Positions 21,828 through 22,945 of a stretch of DNA of 22,945 nucleotides are shown piece after piece. The DNA is from a virus: positions 1 through 22,945 of the IMG/VR virus record IMGVR_UViG_3300020125_000123, one strand, 5' to 3'. The stretch's first letter is position 1. Each line of letters begins with the position of its first letter. The notes under the pieces are model-generated. The model ran no database searches. It worked only from the letters and a program-made list of their open reading frames with translations, and was not told the DNA's origin. The position numbers and the translations under genes were made by a program.

Positions 21828-22073
21828 ATGACACCAGCGCAGGCCGAGGACGTTAGGAAGCTCTACCGTGAGGCCCGAGAGAGAAAGCGGATGACGCGGG
21901 AGCGAGTGGCTCAACTCGCCGGGGAGCAATGCGACCGCGTCTTAGACACGGATGACGTGCGGTTCCTGGAATGCCTCTTGTCATCTCACCTCAATCCCGA
22001 GAAAGCCCGGCCGATAGCCGCCGTCCTGGGGGTGCCATGGGAGCGGGTACTTCAGGCGATGGGGATGGCATGA
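21828..22073 (+). CDS. XRE-like helix-turn-helix candidate
   Basis: The product is 81 residues. GAGGGGG ends about 13 bases before the ATG, a loose but possible ribosome binding site. The segment VRKLYREARERKRMTRERVAQLAGEQ at about 9-34 resembles the first helices of XRE-type DNA-binding domains ('LRe.Re..gltreelA.laG'). The end, ARPIAAVLGVPWERVLQAMG at about 60-79, resembles the last helices ('...iA.aLgv....l'). The middle is atypical (CDRVLDTDDVRFLECLLSSHLN), so the fold may be a variant without DNA-binding ability. It is the first of the small plus-strand genes divergent from the virion operon, a natural place for a regulator. Its TGA overlaps a following ATG. Confidence 0.55.
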   Translation: MTPAQAEDVRKLYREARERKRMTRERVAQLAGEQCDRVLDTDDVRFLECLLSSHLNPEKARPIAAVLGVPWERVLQAMGMA

Positions 22074-22147
22074 GGAACAGGGCAATCTGCCGTGCGGTTT
22101 TTGGGCCGCCGCCCTCGCGCTTTCTTCATTCGGCCTTGGTGTCGTGA
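22070..22147 (+). CDS. Possible 25-residue coupling ORF
   Basis: A 25-codon frame starts at ATG 22070 (ATGA overlap with the preceding stop) and ends at TGA 22145-22147, overlapping the GTG start of the next gene at 22144. The peptide starts MRNRAICRAV. It could be a translated linker that carries ribosomes between the two neighbours, because the GTG has no Shine-Dalgarno sequence of its own. It is too short to judge by composition and may be chance. Confidence 0.2.
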   Translation: MRNRAICRAVFGPPPSRFLHSALVS

Positions 22148-22371
22148 CCGCCGAGGAATGGAAGCTTTACGCAGTGCTCGGACTCATAGGTGCGATCCTG
22201 ATAGCCATTCATGAAATCGGCTCATGGGCGCATGAGTATCAGCGCGCCGCGCAAGAGCGTCGTCTGGACAAAACGATGGGCGATATCTTCGCTGAGCTAG
22301 AGCGTCGGATAGATTCTCGGCGAGATCACGTTCCGGGCAGTCCTCGCGATGACAGCGGGTTGGTGATGTGA
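22144..22371 (+). CDS. Small single-pass membrane protein
   Basis: The product is 75 residues from a GTG start without a visible ribosome binding site. Residues 8-25 (YAVLGLIGAILIAIHEIG) form a membrane segment, followed by a charged helical cytoplasmic or periplasmic part (HEYQRAAQERRLDKTMGDIF, then ELERRIDSRRD). The frame is open further upstream to 22018; a CTG at 22087 would add a second hydrophobic stretch (FWAAALALSSFGLGVV), but no ATG, GTG or TTG exists there, so this is only an alternative. The size and topology fit a holin-like or spanin-like accessory protein, but lysis partners were not seen. The stop overlaps the next ATG as TGATG. Confidence 0.5.
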   Translation: MTAEEWKLYAVLGLIGAILIAIHEIGSWAHEYQRAAQERRLDKTMGDIFAELERRIDSRRDHVPGSPRDDSGLVM

Positions 22372-22637
22372 TGAACCGTGAAGAGGCGTTGATCTCCAGA
22401 GTGCTCGGGCTCCTGGTGAAGCCACTACCGGAACCGTCTGCTCCTCCATGTCCGTCCGATGATGAGTTGAGAGAGCGGGCGCGCCAGGGAGTCGGGAAGT
22501 ACGCATCGGCGTACTATGGCGCGGAGCCCTGTTATTGGACCGAAGAGCAGATTTTCCGCTGGCTATGTGAACGACGACGCAAGGAGCAACGCGAGTACCG
22601 ACAGAAGCGCAAGCGGTGGGTCAAGGGGATGGCATGA
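22371..22637 (+). CDS. Small basic hypothetical protein
   Basis: The product is 88 residues from ATG 22371, overlapping the upstream stop as TGATG; a GTG one codon earlier is also possible. The N-terminal helix (EEALISRVLGLLVKPL) is followed by a Pro-rich turn, then DDELRERARQGVGKYASAYY, an ACYWTEEQ-like segment with two cysteines in total nearby, and a very basic C-terminus (CERRRKEQREYRQKRKRWVK). The basic end suggests nucleic-acid contact (inference). I do not recognise the family. It is coupled to both neighbours by start/stop overlaps, ending in ATGA with the next gene. Confidence 0.55.
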   Translation: MNREEALISRVLGLLVKPLPEPSAPPCPSDDELRERARQGVGKYASAYYGAEPCYWTEEQIFRWLCERRRKEQREYRQKRKRWVKGMA

Positions 22638-22945
22638 GCGAGGCGAATGCGGTTTGCCTCCATCGGTTCGGCGTCGTCCGCTATTACCCGAACGATCCGG
22701 CGCGCGGATGGGCTGAATGCGACGCGTGCGGGACTCGCTTGCTGATCACCGTAGGGGACGCCGTTCCCGCGAGCCTTCGGGTGCCGAAGGAGCCCGATCT
22801 CTCCGAGTGCGACTGCGAATTCACCCCAGACCCTGACGACCCGCACGAGGACACGCCAGAGACTGCCCACCACTTCCTCCGAACCTGTCCGGCCACGGGC
22901 GGCCCGTGGTGGTCTCTTCACTGCCCGCACGACGGTCACCAAACC
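22634..22945 (+). CDS. Cys/His-rich zinc-ribbon-like protein, 3' end outside window
   Basis: An open frame from ATG 22634 (ATGA overlap with the preceding stop) runs without a stop for 104 codons to the window's right edge, so the gene is partial. Near the start, a CLH pair followed about 20 residues later by ECDACG resembles half of a zinc ribbon or treble clef. A further CDC motif lies at about residue 60, and later cysteines and histidines (HHFLRTC, LHCPHDGH) could form a second metal site. The acidic linker contains TPDPDDPHEDTPE. The function is unknown; small zinc-binding proteins are common among early or accessory phage genes. Confidence 0.55.
   Translation, partial: MSEANAVCLHRFGVVRYYPNDPARGWAECDACGTRLLITVGDAVPASLRVPKEPDLSECDCEFTPDPDDPHEDTPETAHHFLRTCPATGGPWWSLHCPHDGHQT

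Noticed and set aside
1-22945. CRISPR array, tRNA, insertion sequence, integrase/attachment site, or diversity-generating retroelement
   Set aside because: No regularly spaced repeats, cloverleaf sequences, transposase or reverse-transcriptase frames, or template/variable repeat pairs were seen by eye. This does not exclude weak cases.

Overview
The window is a GC-rich stretch (about 60-65 % by eye) of a tailed double-stranded DNA phage or prophage with a long, non-contractile-type (siphovirus-like) tail. The evidence is a contiguous virion gene block on the minus strand containing a scaffold, a major capsid protein, head-tail connector proteins, a tail tube, a frameshifted tail-assembly chaperone pair, a 1791-residue tape measure protein, and tail-tip, spike and fibre proteins. 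No host marker, tRNA, integrase, lysogeny gene or bacterial housekeeping gene is visible, so the host cannot be named. Signal peptides and one lipobox among the phage-encoded proteins hint at a Gram-negative host, but only weakly.

Layout, read 5'->3' on the minus strand (right to left). 21673-19400: scaffold, major capsid protein, candidate capsid cement protein. 19396-18516: two small head-region proteins. 18499-16384: head-tail adaptor, candidate head-closure protein, tail terminator, a Pro/Glu-rich protein and an HK97-gp10-like protein. 16387-15881: unknown. 15871-14654: tail tube. 14643-13685: tail-assembly chaperones G and G-T, made by a G GGA AAC -1 frameshift. 13684-8309: tape measure. 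8309-5943: tail-tip hub protein carrying an inserted LamG-like domain. 5959-3596: pectate-lyase-fold spike that begins with a Sec-like signal. 3590-1318: three tail-tip/fibre proteins. Genes are tightly packed: many overlap as TGATG, GTGA or TAATG, and several stop codons lie inside the next Shine-Dalgarno sequence (TAGGAG or TAAGGAG), so this looks like one long translationally coupled late operon.

Two short plus-strand regions flank the block. On the left (1-1321) is an unrecognised ORF followed by three small genes whose products look exported: a Cys-rich protein with a signal peptide, a 42-residue candidate lipoprotein and a second signal-peptide protein. They converge on the end of the virion operon, with the two stop codons interleaved in a single CTAG. 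On the right (21828-22945), divergent from the scaffold gene, is a chain of small overlapping plus-strand genes: an XRE-like protein, a membrane protein, a basic protein and a Cys-rich zinc-ribbon-like protein that runs off the window.

Portal and terminase genes, which normally precede the scaffold and capsid genes, are not in the window and cannot lie directly upstream in the same operon, because that region is occupied by divergent genes. The points most worth following up are the spike with an export signal, the small secreted cluster beside it, the LamG insertion in the hub, the frameshift site, and a hairpin that would sequester a ribosome binding site.
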